Source: CAYQMF01 sp964418595 (GTDB lineage Bacteria > Planctomycetota > UBA1135 > UBA2386). Taken from it: a stretch of 33,008 nt of DNA. Below the pieces are notes generated by a model. The model had not been told where the DNA came from. It saw only the letters and a list, made by a program, of their open reading frames with translations, and did no database searches. The position numbers and the translations under genes are program-made. The DNA lies in NCBI GenBank assembly GCA_964418595.1, contig CAYQMF010000074.1:1-33008 (forward strand). The letters run 5' to 3'. Positions 22,771-31,403 of this stretch are shown here, one piece after another (position 1 is the stretch's first letter; each line of letters starts with the position of its first letter).

Positions 22771-23667
22771 TCAGCTCGAGACCAGACGGCGGTGGATGTC
22801 GGCGTACGTACGGGCTGTGTCGGCGACGACGGCGGCGGGCAGTGGGGGAGGCGGGGGTTCCTTCTTCCAGGGCAGGCCGTTGAGGTAGTTGCGCAGGCGC
22901 TGCTTGTCGAAGCTCGTGGGCTGGCCGCCCGGTGTGACTTCGGCCGCGGGCCAGAAGCGGCTGCTGTCGGGAGTCAGGCACTCGTCGATCAACACGAGCT
23001 TGCCATCGATCGTGCCGAACTCGAACTTGGTGTCGGCGATCACGATGCCGCGGGTCGCCGCGTACTCGCGTGCGCGCTGGTAGAGCTGCAGCGCCGCGGC
23101 GCGCGCCTGCACCGCGAGGCCTTCGCCGACGCGAGCGACGACGGCCGCGAAGTCGATCGGGATGTCGTGGCCGGACTCGGCCTTGGTCGACGGTGTGAGG
23201 ATGGGTGGGTCGAGGCGGCTGGCGTGCTTCAGCCCGGCGGGGAGCGCGATGCCGGAGACGCGGCCTTCTCGCTGGTAGTCGGCGAAGCCGCTGCCGGTGA
23301 GGTAGCCGCGCACGACCCACTCGACGGGCAGGGGCTGCGCCCGACGGCAGCGCATGCTGCGACCGGCGAGGAGGGCGTGAAACGAGCGCGGGACCTCCGG
23401 CCAGGCGGTGACGTCGTCGCTCAGGAGGTGGTTGGACACGACGTCCGCGAGCTTCCTGAACCAGAAGGTCGAGAGCGCGGTGAGGACCCGGCCCTTGCCG
23501 GGGATGGCGTCGGCCATCACCACATCGAACGCCGAGATCCGGTCGGTGGCGACCAGGAGGAGGTCGTCGCCGAGGGCGTAGATGTCGCGGACCTTGCCCC
23601 GGCCGAGACGCCGGGCGAAGGGCAGGTCGGTGGCGAGAACGGTGGGAGCTTCGGGGACAGCGTCCAT
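22771..23667 (-). CDS. purC: Phosphoribosylaminoimidazole-succinocarboxamide synthase (SAICAR synthase)
   Basis: 298 residues, the longer form of the family. Joins CAIR and aspartate with ATP in purine biosynthesis. Motifs: GRGKVRDIYALGDDLLLVATDRISAFDVVM (ATP and nucleotide binding), PVEWVVRGYLTGSG, GIVIADTKFEFG and VLIDECLTPDSSRFWP (metal and substrate binding). ATG 23667 is 13 bases after a TAGCAT hexamer on the minus strand. It is divergent from aroA, with 46 bases between starts, and leads a minus-strand group with mtnA and the 21701 gene. Confidence 0.97.
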   Translation of the reverse strand: MDAVPEAPTVLATDLPFARRLGRGKVRDIYALGDDLLLVATDRISAFDVVMADAIPGKGRVLTALSTFWFRKLADVVSNHLLSDDVTAWPEVPRSFHALLAGRSMRCRRAQPLPVEWVVRGYLTGSGFADYQREGRVSGIALPAGLKHASRLDPPILTPSTKAESGHDIPIDFAAVVARVGEGLAVQARAAALQLYQRAREYAATRGIVIADTKFEFGTIDGKLVLIDECLTPDSSRFWPAAEVTPGGQPTSFDKQRLRNYLNGLPWKKEPPPPPLPAAVVADTARTYADIHRRLVSS

Positions 23668-23680
23668 CCTGTGCGCGACG

Positions 23681-23686
23681 ATGCTA
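23681..23686 (-). promoter_or_regulatory. -10-like TAGCAT before purC, overlapping a possible aroA -10
   Basis: TAGCAT on the minus strand is 13 bases before ATG 23667. On the plus strand the overlapping TGCTAGAAC (23682-23690) resembles an extended -10 for aroA. The two promoters would compete for the same 10 bp. Confidence 0.35.
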
Positions 23687-23713
23687 GAACCGAGACCGCC
23701 AAGAAAACACGAC

Positions 23714-25015
23714 ATGCCTCCGTCCGCCGAAGTTGATCCGCCCGGGTCGGGTCCTGCTGACACGGTCATCGTCCGACCGCGGCCCGACGGCGTGCCCCGC
23801 GACCTCGGCCGCCCGACCCTGCCGCGGAGCAAGAGCCACGCCCAGCGCGCGCTGCTCGTCGCGGGCCTCGGCGCAGGCGCGCTGCGCATCGAGAACCTGC
23901 CGGACGCGGATGACGTCGCGGTGCTGCGAGCGGCGCTCGTGGCGCTGGGCGCGTCGATCGACGACCAGGGCGAGGACGCGATCCGCGTCACGGCGGCGCC
24001 GGCCCTCGTCGACGCCGACGTCGCGTGTGGCGAGAACGGCACCGCGCTGCGCACCCTGCTCGTGGCCGTGGGCCTGCTCGGCGGGCGCGCGCGGTTCCAG
24101 GGCGGCCCTCGCCTGCAAGTGCGCCCGCTCGAAGCCGTGCGCGGGGTGCTCGCCCGGATCGGGGTCTCGCTGTCGGCGGACTGGCCCGTGCGCCTCGTGG
24201 CCCCGCCGGCGCTCGCGCTCCCGGCGAGGCTCACCGTCGACGCGTCGACCAGCACCCAGCCGGCGACCGGCGCCATCCTCGGCATGGCCTGCCGCGCCGC
24301 GCGTGGGCTCGCGACGGTGCCGGTCGAGATCGCGAACGCGACCGCCGCCGGCTACGTCGCGCTGACCATTGATGTGCTCGAGACGCTGGGCTTCGGCGTG
24401 CGGGCAGACGACGGGGAGATCGAGGTGTGCGCGAGATCGTCTCGGAGCGCGAGCTACCGCGTTCCCGACGACGCCTCGGCGGTCGCGTTCCCGGTTGCGC
24501 TCGCCGCGCTGCACGGCCACCCGATCGACGCGCTGACGCCGGCGCGCCGCGATCGGCATCCCGACTGGGGCGTGCTCGACGACGTGCGCCGCCTCGTCGT
24601 AGCCGCGCCGGACGAGTCGGTCGAGATCGACGATCTCGGTCGGCGCCCGGACACGTTCCCGGCGCTGTGCGCCGTGGCGGCGGCGCGCCCGGGCCCGACG
24701 AGCCTGCGCGGCGCACCCGCCCTGCGCGGCAAGGAGAGCGATCGGATCACGGCGATGTCCCGCGGACTGCGGCCGCTCGGAGTCCGGTGCGAAGAGCTGG
24801 CCAACGGCCTCGTCGTGCACGGGCGCACGGAGTTCGAGGCGGGGGAGGACGAAGTCATCCGCCTCCCCGCGCCGCCCGACCATCGTGTCGTGATGGCGCT
24901 GGCGCTCCTCGGCACGCGGTGCCGTCCCGGGGTGCGCATCGACAACGCGCGCGCCGTCGCCAAGAGCTGGCCGGGCTACTTCACGTGGCTCGCAAGGGTG
25001 GCCGACGTCCGCTGA
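23714..25015 (+). CDS. aroA: 3-phosphoshikimate 1-carboxyvinyltransferase (EPSP synthase)
   Basis: 433 residues. Transfers enolpyruvate from PEP to shikimate-3-phosphate in the shikimate pathway. Recognisable motifs: LPRSKSHAQRALLVAGL (K40 of the SKS motif, R45), STQPATGAILGMA (Ser-Gln for shikimate-3-phosphate), VPDDASAVAFPVALAAL (catalytic Asp-x-Ser-x-Ala), LRGKESDRITAM (RxKESDR) and a C-terminal PPDHRVVMALAL. The PEP/glyphosate loop is unusual: G106-E-N-G-T-A-L-R113-T replaces the canonical GNAGTxxRP. A disordered Pro-rich 20-residue N-terminus precedes the domain. The short distance to divergent purC suggests shared upstream control. Confidence 0.92.
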   Translation: MPPSAEVDPPGSGPADTVIVRPRPDGVPRDLGRPTLPRSKSHAQRALLVAGLGAGALRIENLPDADDVAVLRAALVALGASIDDQGEDAIRVTAAPALVDADVACGENGTALRTLLVAVGLLGGRARFQGGPRLQVRPLEAVRGVLARIGVSLSADWPVRLVAPPALALPARLTVDASTSTQPATGAILGMACRAARGLATVPVEIANATAAGYVALTIDVLETLGFGVRADDGEIEVCARSSRSASYRVPDDASAVAFPVALAALHGHPIDALTPARRDRHPDWGVLDDVRRLVVAAPDESVEIDDLGRRPDTFPALCAVAAARPGPTSLRGAPALRGKESDRITAMSRGLRPLGVRCEELANGLVVHGRTEFEAGEDEVIRLPAPPDHRVVMALALLGTRCRPGVRIDNARAVAKSWPGYFTWLARVADVR

Positions 25016-25021
25016 TCGCGC

Positions 25022-26200
25022 CTACGGCGTCGTCGCCTTCTTGCGCAGCGCGAGGAAGAGGTTCAGCTCCGGACGCGTGTTGCTCGACCCCGTGATGTCG
25101 TGGTCGACGAACACGATCGTCTTGTAGTCCTGGTCGAAGGCCCCGACCCACGCCTCGCGGGTTGCGTTGTTCACGAGGCGCATCGCGCCGTCGGCATCGA
25201 TCTGATAGGTGCCCGTGAGGCGGTAGGTCGTACGGCTGTCCTTCGCGTCGAGCCGCCAGGCGCCGTCCTTGGTGAAGGTGACCGTGCCGTAGCTGCCTTC
25301 GGTACCCGCGTTGGTGGGGTTCGCGAACACGGTGACGACGCCGACCCAGTAGTCGCCGGCGAGGTCTTCCATGGCGGCGCGCCCGTCGCGCTTGCGCACC
25401 AGCGCGATGATGCCGCCCGCGTTGTTGTCGGCGGTCTCGATCCCGAGCACGACGCTGGTGTTGACCGGCTGCGAGAGGGTCACGGTCGCGGCGGCTGAGT
25501 AGGCGCGCGTGTTGCGTCCGCCGGAGGTGTCCTGCGTGAGGCCGATCTCGACGGTGCCGTTGTCGAACGCGCTGAGGTTGCCGGTGAGCGTGAGGTCGAG
25601 GCGCGTCGATTCGCGGCCGGTGCCGGCGGTGATGGTGCCGTTCGCGGACGTCGTGATCGAGCCGCCGAAGGCCCGCGCCACGTTGTTCGGATCGACGACC
25701 GTGCCGCTCGGCAGGGTGAGCACTTCGAGCCCGAACGCGTGCCAGTCGCCCTGCACGTTGGGGGTGCCGCGCACGCGCCGGGCACCGAAGAACATGCCGA
25801 CCTTCGGCTTGACGGTGTCCGTGAAGAAGAACAACCCCGTGTCGCCTTCGAGGCCGTAGCCGCCCTGGAACGCGAGGTCCGGATTGCGCCCGTTGGGCAC
25901 GCGGAACACCAGCGCGCCGCTCGTCGCCAGGTCGTAGCGACTGCCCGGCGCGCCATCGAGACTCCACGTGCTCTGGTCGGTGAAGGTCAGCGCGCCGGTC
26001 TCGATCTGCAGGTCGGCCGCCGCGATCGGGAACTGCGGGAACGCCTGTTCTCCCTTGAAGCCGAACATCGCGTGCTCCGCCGAGATCTTGACTGCGCTCT
26101 CGACGCGATTCTCGCGGCCGCCTTCGGCGCAGCCGGACAACGCCGCGGCGGCGAGGGCGAGGAAGAGGCGCGCCGGCGCGCTTTCGATCACTTGTTTCAT
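25022..26200 (-). CDS. Predicted beta-rich lipoprotein of unknown function
   Basis: 392 residues. Lipoprotein signal MKQVIESAPARLFLALAAAALSGC with lipobox L-S-G-C24. The mature part is beta-rich with Thr, Gly and Asn repeats: TSGALVFRVPNGRNPDLAFQ, STRLDLTLTGNLSAFDNGTV, YSAAATVTLSQPVNTSVVLG, then two related short segments near the end, EGSYGTVTFTKDGAWRL and TYRLTGTYQIDADGAMRL, that resemble the lipocalin-like 'G.W....DG' turns of small envelope proteins. I do not recognise the family. It converges with aroA (6 bases between stops) and is divergent from the DUF3187-like gene, so the two envelope proteins may share regulation. ATG 26200 follows a TACACT hexamer by 17 bases. Confidence 0.72.
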   Translation of the reverse strand: MKQVIESAPARLFLALAAAALSGCAEGGRENRVESAVKISAEHAMFGFKGEQAFPQFPIAAADLQIETGALTFTDQSTWSLDGAPGSRYDLATSGALVFRVPNGRNPDLAFQGGYGLEGDTGLFFFTDTVKPKVGMFFGARRVRGTPNVQGDWHAFGLEVLTLPSGTVVDPNNVARAFGGSITTSANGTITAGTGRESTRLDLTLTGNLSAFDNGTVEIGLTQDTSGGRNTRAYSAAATVTLSQPVNTSVVLGIETADNNAGGIIALVRKRDGRAAMEDLAGDYWVGVVTVFANPTNAGTEGSYGTVTFTKDGAWRLDAKDSRTTYRLTGTYQIDADGAMRLVNNATREAWVGAFDQDYKTIVFVDHDITGSSNTRPELNLFLALRKKATTP

Positions 26201-26217
26201 GAGCAGGTAGGCGGCGG

Positions 26218-26223
26218 AGTGTA
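26218..26223 (-). promoter_or_regulatory. -10-like TACACT before the 26200 lipoprotein gene
   Basis: TACACT on the minus strand ends 17 bases before ATG 26200, implying a leader of about 10 bases. No -35 is recognised. Confidence 0.35.
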
Positions 26224-26308
26224 CGTAGAGCGGCGGTGCGGGGAAGGCCCGGCGTCCGCGTCTTGCGAGAGTGTGCCCTTGTGGGTTCGCAGGCGCAGCG
26301 CGCGCGGC

Positions 26309-26314
26309 TATGGT
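26309..26314 (+). promoter_or_regulatory. -10-like TATGGT before the DUF3187-like gene
   Basis: TATGGT lies 60 bases before the chosen TTG start at 26375, in the 174-base divergent interval between two envelope-protein genes. Confidence 0.3.
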
Positions 26315-26374
26315 CCGCGACCCGCGTCGGGCCCTGGCGCGGTTCCCCACGTCGTCGACTCTCGTCTCCCGTCC

Positions 26375-27370
26375 TTGCGAACGTCTCTCCTGGCCGCCCT
26401 CGCCGCGGGCTGCGTCTTCACTGGCTGCGTCGCCCTGCCCAGCGGTCTCGGCCCGCTGCCGACGCGGAACCAGCACCCGGTCCAGCTCACCGTTCTGCAC
26501 CTCGACCCGGTGCCGGCGCGAACCCACCCGGCGGGGGAGGTGACCGTCCGTCTGGACGGCGCGTATTCGAGCCTGTGGCTCGCGGGGAGCGGCATCGGCG
26601 GGCGCTTCTCGATGGATGGCGAGAACCTGCGCGCCGCCCTCGACGCGCGGGTGGGCCTCGGTGCCGGCCTCGAACTCGAGGTGGAGATTCCCGTCGGCTA
26701 TGCGAGCGGCGGCAGCCTCGACGGCTTCGTCACCGGATGGCACGACTTCTGGGGCCTGCCCGACCAGGGACGATCGGCCTTCCCCCGGGACGCGTTTGCA
26801 GTCAGCGCGTCCCGCGGCAATACGAGCGTGTACGAGCTGGAGCCGGACGAGTTGCAGGTGATGGACCTGCCGCTCGCGCTACGGCAGGAAGTGCTGCGCT
26901 CGGGACCCGGCACGATCGCGCTCCGCGCCGGGATCGAGCTGCCGACCGGGGACGACGACGCGGGCTTCGGCAACGGGGAGGTCGACGTCGCGCTCGGCGC
27001 CATCGCCGATCTCCGCTGGGACGACTTCGGGGTCTTCGTGCACGCGCATCACACGTTTGCCGGAACGCCGTCGCGCGCCAACGCCGCCGCGGTCGACTAC
27101 CGCGACGTGACCGCCCTCGGCGCGGGCGTGGACTACCGGCTCTTCGCTGGCCTGACGCTGCACCTGCAGGCGCAGTGGGAGTCTTCGGCGCTGCGCGAAC
27201 TGGGCTTCGACCGCATCGCCGACCCGCACCTGTTGCTGTGGTCGGGGCTACGCGCCGGGCTCGGGCCGGAGACCTGGCTCGAGCTGGCGATCGGCGAAGA
27301 CCTGCTGCCGTACATCTCGCCCGACTTCAGCCTGTGGCTCGCCGTGGGGACGCGGTTCGGGGGGAGCTGA
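26375..27370 (+). CDS. DUF3187-like outer-membrane protein
   Basis: About 331 residues from TTG 26375. N-terminal signal MRTSLLAALAAGC, with lipobox A-A-G-C13 or the later F-T-G-C. The segment PLPTRNQHPVQLTVLHLDP followed by a long run of amphipathic strands (GAYSSLWLAGSGIGGRFSMD, GLELEVEIPVGYASGGSLDGF, TIALRAGIELPTGDDDAGF, DFGVFVHAHHTFAG, LTLHLQAQWESSALREL, DFSLWLAVGTRFGG) matches DUF3187, thought to be outer-membrane beta-barrels, and the last strand ends in F-G-G-S like many barrels. The start is the least certain: no ATG or GTG lies between the proposed promoter and the signal peptide, so TTG is preferred. The opposite-strand lipoprotein may be its partner. Confidence 0.72.
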   Translation: MRTSLLAALAAGCVFTGCVALPSGLGPLPTRNQHPVQLTVLHLDPVPARTHPAGEVTVRLDGAYSSLWLAGSGIGGRFSMDGENLRAALDARVGLGAGLELEVEIPVGYASGGSLDGFVTGWHDFWGLPDQGRSAFPRDAFAVSASRGNTSVYELEPDELQVMDLPLALRQEVLRSGPGTIALRAGIELPTGDDDAGFGNGEVDVALGAIADLRWDDFGVFVHAHHTFAGTPSRANAAAVDYRDVTALGAGVDYRLFAGLTLHLQAQWESSALRELGFDRIADPHLLLWSGLRAGLGPETWLELAIGEDLLPYISPDFSLWLAVGTRFGGS

Positions 27371-27425
27371 GAGCGCCGGCGCCATCGCGCAGCACCCCCG
27401 CCCCGGACCCGGGCCGCACGACTTC

Positions 27426-27452
27426 CCATAACTATCATTATCAGAAGCTAAG
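27426..27452. other. AT-rich island between convergent genes
   Basis: CATAACTATCATTATCAGAA is a run of mostly A and T in otherwise G/C-rich sequence, between the stop of the DUF3187-like gene and the stop of the 27525 gene. It contains hexamers resembling -10 elements on both strands (TATCAT plus, GATAAT minus) but no reading frame. I see no clear hairpin with a U-run. The remaining bases of 27371-27524 are G/C-rich with no recognised feature. Confidence 0.5.
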
Positions 27453-27524
27453 GCACCCCAGTCCCCCGTGGTTTCTGGGTTCCGGGGCGGCCCGACCTCG
27501 CTCCCTACCGGCGCGGACGTCGCC

Positions 27525-29660
27525 TCAGCTCTTCGCCTTGCTCCGGCCAGCCTTGGCCTTGGTCGACGCGGGTTCCGATGCGGGCGCGCGGGACGCAGCC
27601 ATCGCCCGGATCTGGTCGTCCAGCGCGACCTGCAGGCTCGTGAAGCCGGCGTAGTGCACGGTGCGCGCCGCGACCCCGCTCTTGCGCGCCAACTCGAGCG
27701 CCGGCTCCGTGGTCTCGTGCCGGTTCCAGTGCAGGAGCAACAGGATGTCGACGCGGCCCTGGCGCATGCGGTCGGCGATGCCGGACACGATCTTCTGCGG
27801 CGACCCGTAGTTGGTCTCCATCCACTCGCTTTCGATGCCCCACGCGCGCGCCAAGGCCTCGAGGCGTGGGTGGTGCCGGCGCTGGCGTTCGTTGCCGCCG
27901 ACCACCAGGACGCGCACCGGGTGGCCGAGCGCCTGCTGCAGCTGCGCAGCGTGCGTCGAGCCGTCGTCGGTCAGCGGCGCGTTGCCGTCGGACAGTTCGA
28001 GGAGCTTCGTCACCGCGGCGAGGTCCTCGGCAGCGAGTTCCGGGAAGGCGATCTCGACCTCGAGCAGCATGCCGTAGGCCTCACGCAGCGCCTCGACGTC
28101 CTTGCGCGCGCGCAGGGTGCGGGCGACCGCGAGCTGCATGGTCGCGCGGTCGGACTCGCGACCTTCCATCTCCTCGTACAGCGAGATCAGCTCGCACTTG
28201 CGCTCGTGGTGGTCCAGCGCCTGGCCGGTGAACTCCTCGTTGTTCAACAACGTCTCGAGGTCGGCGAAGGCGCCACGCTGCATCAGCAGGTCGCGAATCG
28301 CGAAGAGGGTCTCGCGGGCAAGGTCGCGCCGGCCGCGCATGTTGTGGCTGGTGAGCAGCACGCGCATCGCCTCGATGCGCTGGTCGAGGTTCACGGCGAT
28401 CTGCAGCACGCGCTCGGCGGCGGCCGCGGCGGCATCGGCTTCACCCAGCGTCTGGTACTCGAGGGCCACGAACAGGAGCTGGTCGGGCATCGTCCCGCGG
28501 CCGAGGTCGACGGCATCGAGGAACTTGAGCGCGACCTTCTTGGACAGGCTCTTCAAGGCCTCGTGCACGGGGTAGAAGCTGCCGATGTCGGGCTTCACGG
28601 TCTCGAGCGCCTGCTCCATCAGGTGCAGCGCGCGGGCCGCGTCGTCGCGGTTGCCGCTGGCGAGGATCGACGCCGCCAGGAAGAACCGCGCGTGCTCGAT
28701 GAGCCGGGCATCCCGCGCCTCGCGTCTCGAGTTGCGGATGGCCGTGTCGAACCACCCGGTGGCGTCGGCGTAGTCGCCGGTCTCGTACGCCAGGATGCCG
28801 GACGCGTAGAGCGCCTCCGGCGTGGCTACGTCGACCTGGCGGGCGGCCTGCTCCAGCCAGATCGCCGCGGCCGTGCGCTCCGGCCGGTCGGCGCGGGGCT
28901 CGAGTTCCTCGATGTCGTGCAGGCGCAGCTCGGCGAGTGCCCCGAGTGCAGCGATGTGACTGAACAGGCGCGGGTGGCCCTTGGCGGACTCCAGCGCTGT
29001 CCGCAGCTCGCCGACCGCTTCGTCGAACTCGCTCGCGCGCAGCAGCCGCTGGGCGCGGGCACGGTGGAAACGCGCGCGCACGTCGTCGGGCAAGCGCGCG
29101 AACGCCGGCAGCGCCACGCACTCCTCGAGTACGCGCATGGTCGCCTCGGCCGAGCTCGGGTCGGTGTGGCTCTCGAGCCGCGCCAGCAGGTCGGTGAGCG
29201 CGGCATCCACGATGATCTCCGTCGATGCGTCGGTGTCGGCCAGGGTGAGGTAGCGGATCGCCTGCATGGCGAGATCGAGGTCCCCCGCCCAGAACAAGGT
29301 GCGCATCACGAGCGGCACGCACTGGCCCGCGACACCCGGCTCCGAGAGCAGCGCGATCACCAGGGTCTGGTTGGCGAGGAGATCGGCGACCCAGTTGCGT
29401 TCGCCGCGCCGGTCGTGGCCTCGCAGCCGGCCCCACATGTACCAGCTCCGTGCGCGCGCGTTCTCGGCGCTCGGCTCCGGCAGCTCCACACCGAGGAGGG
29501 TGCGGGCGTAGCCCAGATGGAACGCGCTCTCCGGTCGTGCGGGATTGAGCTCCCACGTCGCCACCACCAGGTCGCGCACGGTGCCGCTGCGTTCCTCTCC
29601 CTTCGCTGCCGCATGGACCTGCTGCTGCACGAGCCGGTCCAGTTCGTTCTCCCACGCCAT
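27525..29660 (-). CDS. Large TPR-like protein with DUF2325-like C-terminal domain
   Basis: 711 residues, no signal peptide. Residues about 90-560 are paired helices with TPR-like spacing (for example ARFHRARAQRLLRASEFDEAVGELRTAL and EALYASGILAYETGDYADATGWFDTAI), suggesting a protein-protein scaffold. Residues about 580-685 (VRVLVVGGNERQRRHHPRLE, then VDILLLLHWNRHETTEPALE, then TVHYAGFTSLQVAL) have the alternating strand/helix pattern of DUF2325, a small Rossmann-like domain of unknown function. The tail 690-711 is Lys/Ala-rich. ATG 29660 has a Shine-Dalgarno GGAGGT 4 bases upstream; ATG 29690 in the same frame lacks one. The next gene upstream, 98 bases away on the same strand, probably shares the transcript. 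Confidence 0.82.
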   Translation of the reverse strand: MAWENELDRLVQQQVHAAAKGEERSGTVRDLVVATWELNPARPESAFHLGYARTLLGVELPEPSAENARARSWYMWGRLRGHDRRGERNWVADLLANQTLVIALLSEPGVAGQCVPLVMRTLFWAGDLDLAMQAIRYLTLADTDASTEIIVDAALTDLLARLESHTDPSSAEATMRVLEECVALPAFARLPDDVRARFHRARAQRLLRASEFDEAVGELRTALESAKGHPRLFSHIAALGALAELRLHDIEELEPRADRPERTAAAIWLEQAARQVDVATPEALYASGILAYETGDYADATGWFDTAIRNSRREARDARLIEHARFFLAASILASGNRDDAARALHLMEQALETVKPDIGSFYPVHEALKSLSKKVALKFLDAVDLGRGTMPDQLLFVALEYQTLGEADAAAAAAERVLQIAVNLDQRIEAMRVLLTSHNMRGRRDLARETLFAIRDLLMQRGAFADLETLLNNEEFTGQALDHHERKCELISLYEEMEGRESDRATMQLAVARTLRARKDVEALREAYGMLLEVEIAFPELAAEDLAAVTKLLELSDGNAPLTDDGSTHAAQLQQALGHPVRVLVVGGNERQRRHHPRLEALARAWGIESEWMETNYGSPQKIVSGIADRMRQGRVDILLLLHWNRHETTEPALELARKSGVAARTVHYAGFTSLQVALDDQIRAMAASRAPASEPASTKAKAGRSKAKS

Positions 29661-29664
29661 GAGT

Positions 29665-29670
29665 ACCTCC
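29665..29670 (-). promoter_or_regulatory. Shine-Dalgarno GGAGGT deciding the 29660 start
   Basis: GGAGGT on the minus strand is 4 bases before ATG 29660. It favours this start over the in-frame ATG at 29690. Confidence 0.55.
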
Positions 29671-29758
29671 GTCGTCGAGGAGGGTTTCATCGGCGCGCGA
29701 GCGGTCCCTGGCTGAGACAGCCGCAGAGCCACCCTGGCAAGGCGCCCTCGGTGCGTCG

Positions 29759-31396
29759 CTACTCGATGAGTTCGGTCGCGCCCGCGGGCAGCACGACCGC
29801 GAGACCATCGATGCTGGCCCCGCCCTGACCGTCCGCGGTGAGCCCTGCGAGGATGATGTCCCCCACGCGCAAGAGCGACGCGGCGGCCGGCAGGTCGAGC
29901 CACAGGGGTGGCGTGTGGTCGCCAGCCACCTCGACCTCGCCTGCCTCGATCCTCTGCACGCGGTGCACCTGCGGTCGCAGCGACCCCACCACTTCCGTGG
30001 CGGTGCTGAGCGCGAGGCTCGCGCGCGCGGTGCGCGCCAGCGGCTCAGCGACTTCGCGCCGGCAGGTCTCGATCGCACCCGCGAGCGCGTACTCCTGCGT
30101 CTCCTCCCCCCACGCGAAGAACTCGCTGAGCACGGCGAAGTACGCGGAGACCCGAGCGGCACGATGGCCGGGCGGCGCGGCGAGGTAGGTCTGCAGCAGG
30201 AAGCGGGCGAGTTCGTTCGGAGTGATGGCGTCCAGGTACACGCCGGGGATCGGCAACCCCTGCTGCTGCGCCACGAAGGCGGTGAGGACCGTCTCTGCGG
30301 CGCTGCCTTGGCGATGATCGCGTTCCCAGAGGAACTCGGCGACGAGGGGTTCGAGGTCGCCGTCCTGGCGCGGACCCGCATCGTCGTCGTCGTCTTCCTC
30401 GATCTGCTCGCCGAGCATGCTCTCGACATCGCCGAACAGCGTGTCGATGTCTTCGTTGTTGGCCGCGCCTTCCTCCAGGCGGCGCGCGATCGCTGCGCCG
30501 AGGCCCGGGCCAGCCAGGTCTTCGCCGTCGGTCGATCGCCTGCGCCTTGCCTGTGGCCGTGCCTTGGGGCGTTGCGCCCGGTGCGCATTCCACAGGTCGA
30601 TCAGGGTTCGCTGCAGGACCCCGAGGTCGACGTCGGACGCGAAGGCGTACTCCTCGAGCAAGGGGCCGACGACCGCGCCCGGTCCCTCCGGCGAACTGGC
30701 CAGCGCCGCGCTGATTTCGTGCGCGCTCAACTCGCCGTCCTCGATGTCGCCGAGCAGCGCCTCGAGCCGGGCCTCGACCTCCTCCGGCGTCTCGCCAGGC
30801 TCGGCCTCGGACGAGTCGGTCGAGGCATGCGCCGGGGCCTCGCTCAGCCGGAGGACCGTCTCGATCTCGGCCTGGCTCAGGCGCCGGTCGAGATCGACCT
30901 GGCGCAGGTCCAGGCGCAGCGCGGCTGCCAGCTCCGCACCGTTGCGCACGCGGGCGACCAGGGGCGAAGGCGTGACGAGCCCATCCGGCGTCGGGTACAG
31001 CCGGCCGATCAGCAGGTCCCCCGTCTCGATCCGGTCATCCGGCGCCAGCGTCAGCTCGTCCTCGGTGATGATGTCGCGGGCCCGAGGATCGTCGCTGCCC
31101 CCCTCCACCAGGAAGATGCCGCACACGCTGTCGAGAAGTGCCTCGCGCACCTCATGCGGCACCCCTCCCACCACGCGCACCGGGACATCGCCGAGCACAT
31201 CGCTCTCGCGCTCGATGGCGAACCACTCGCAGAACCGCCCCTCCGCGGCGGCGTCGAGGTCGCCGGCCGGCTCGGTTCCGCCGGCGAACTCGCGACGTGC
31301 GCGGGCGATCTCGGCCGCCAAGGCGTGGTCGCTCGCGAGTTCGGCCGCGATCTCGCGGGTCGTTCGCTGCAGCCGGGCAGGGTCCAGGGCAGTCAT
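29759..31396 (-). CDS. Uncharacterised acidic cytoplasmic protein
   Basis: 545 residues, no signal peptide or membrane helix. N-terminal part (about 50-160) contains RFCEWFAIERESDVLG and DDRIETGDLLIGRLYPTPDGLVTPSP, a pattern seen in some long uncharacterised proteins that end in SEC-C motifs, but no SEC-C is present here. The middle is rich in Glu and Ala (PGETPEEVEARLEALLGDIE) and has an acidic run EEDDDDD near 350. A helical block LVAEFLWERDHRQ to NELARFLLQTYLAA follows, and a short beta C-terminus LWLDLPAAASLLRVGDIILAGL. Family not recognised; a partner of the 27525 protein is plausible because the genes are adjacent in the same direction. ATG 31396 follows a TACCCT hexamer by 7 bases. Confidence 0.72.
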   Translation of the reverse strand: MTALDPARLQRTTREIAAELASDHALAAEIARARREFAGGTEPAGDLDAAAEGRFCEWFAIERESDVLGDVPVRVVGGVPHEVREALLDSVCGIFLVEGGSDDPRARDIITEDELTLAPDDRIETGDLLIGRLYPTPDGLVTPSPLVARVRNGAELAAALRLDLRQVDLDRRLSQAEIETVLRLSEAPAHASTDSSEAEPGETPEEVEARLEALLGDIEDGELSAHEISAALASSPEGPGAVVGPLLEEYAFASDVDLGVLQRTLIDLWNAHRAQRPKARPQARRRRSTDGEDLAGPGLGAAIARRLEEGAANNEDIDTLFGDVESMLGEQIEEDDDDDAGPRQDGDLEPLVAEFLWERDHRQGSAAETVLTAFVAQQQGLPIPGVYLDAITPNELARFLLQTYLAAPPGHRAARVSAYFAVLSEFFAWGEETQEYALAGAIETCRREVAEPLARTARASLALSTATEVVGSLRPQVHRVQRIEAGEVEVAGDHTPPLWLDLPAAASLLRVGDIILAGLTADGQGGASIDGLAVVLPAGATELIE

Positions 31397-31403
31397 CGCG
31401 CGG

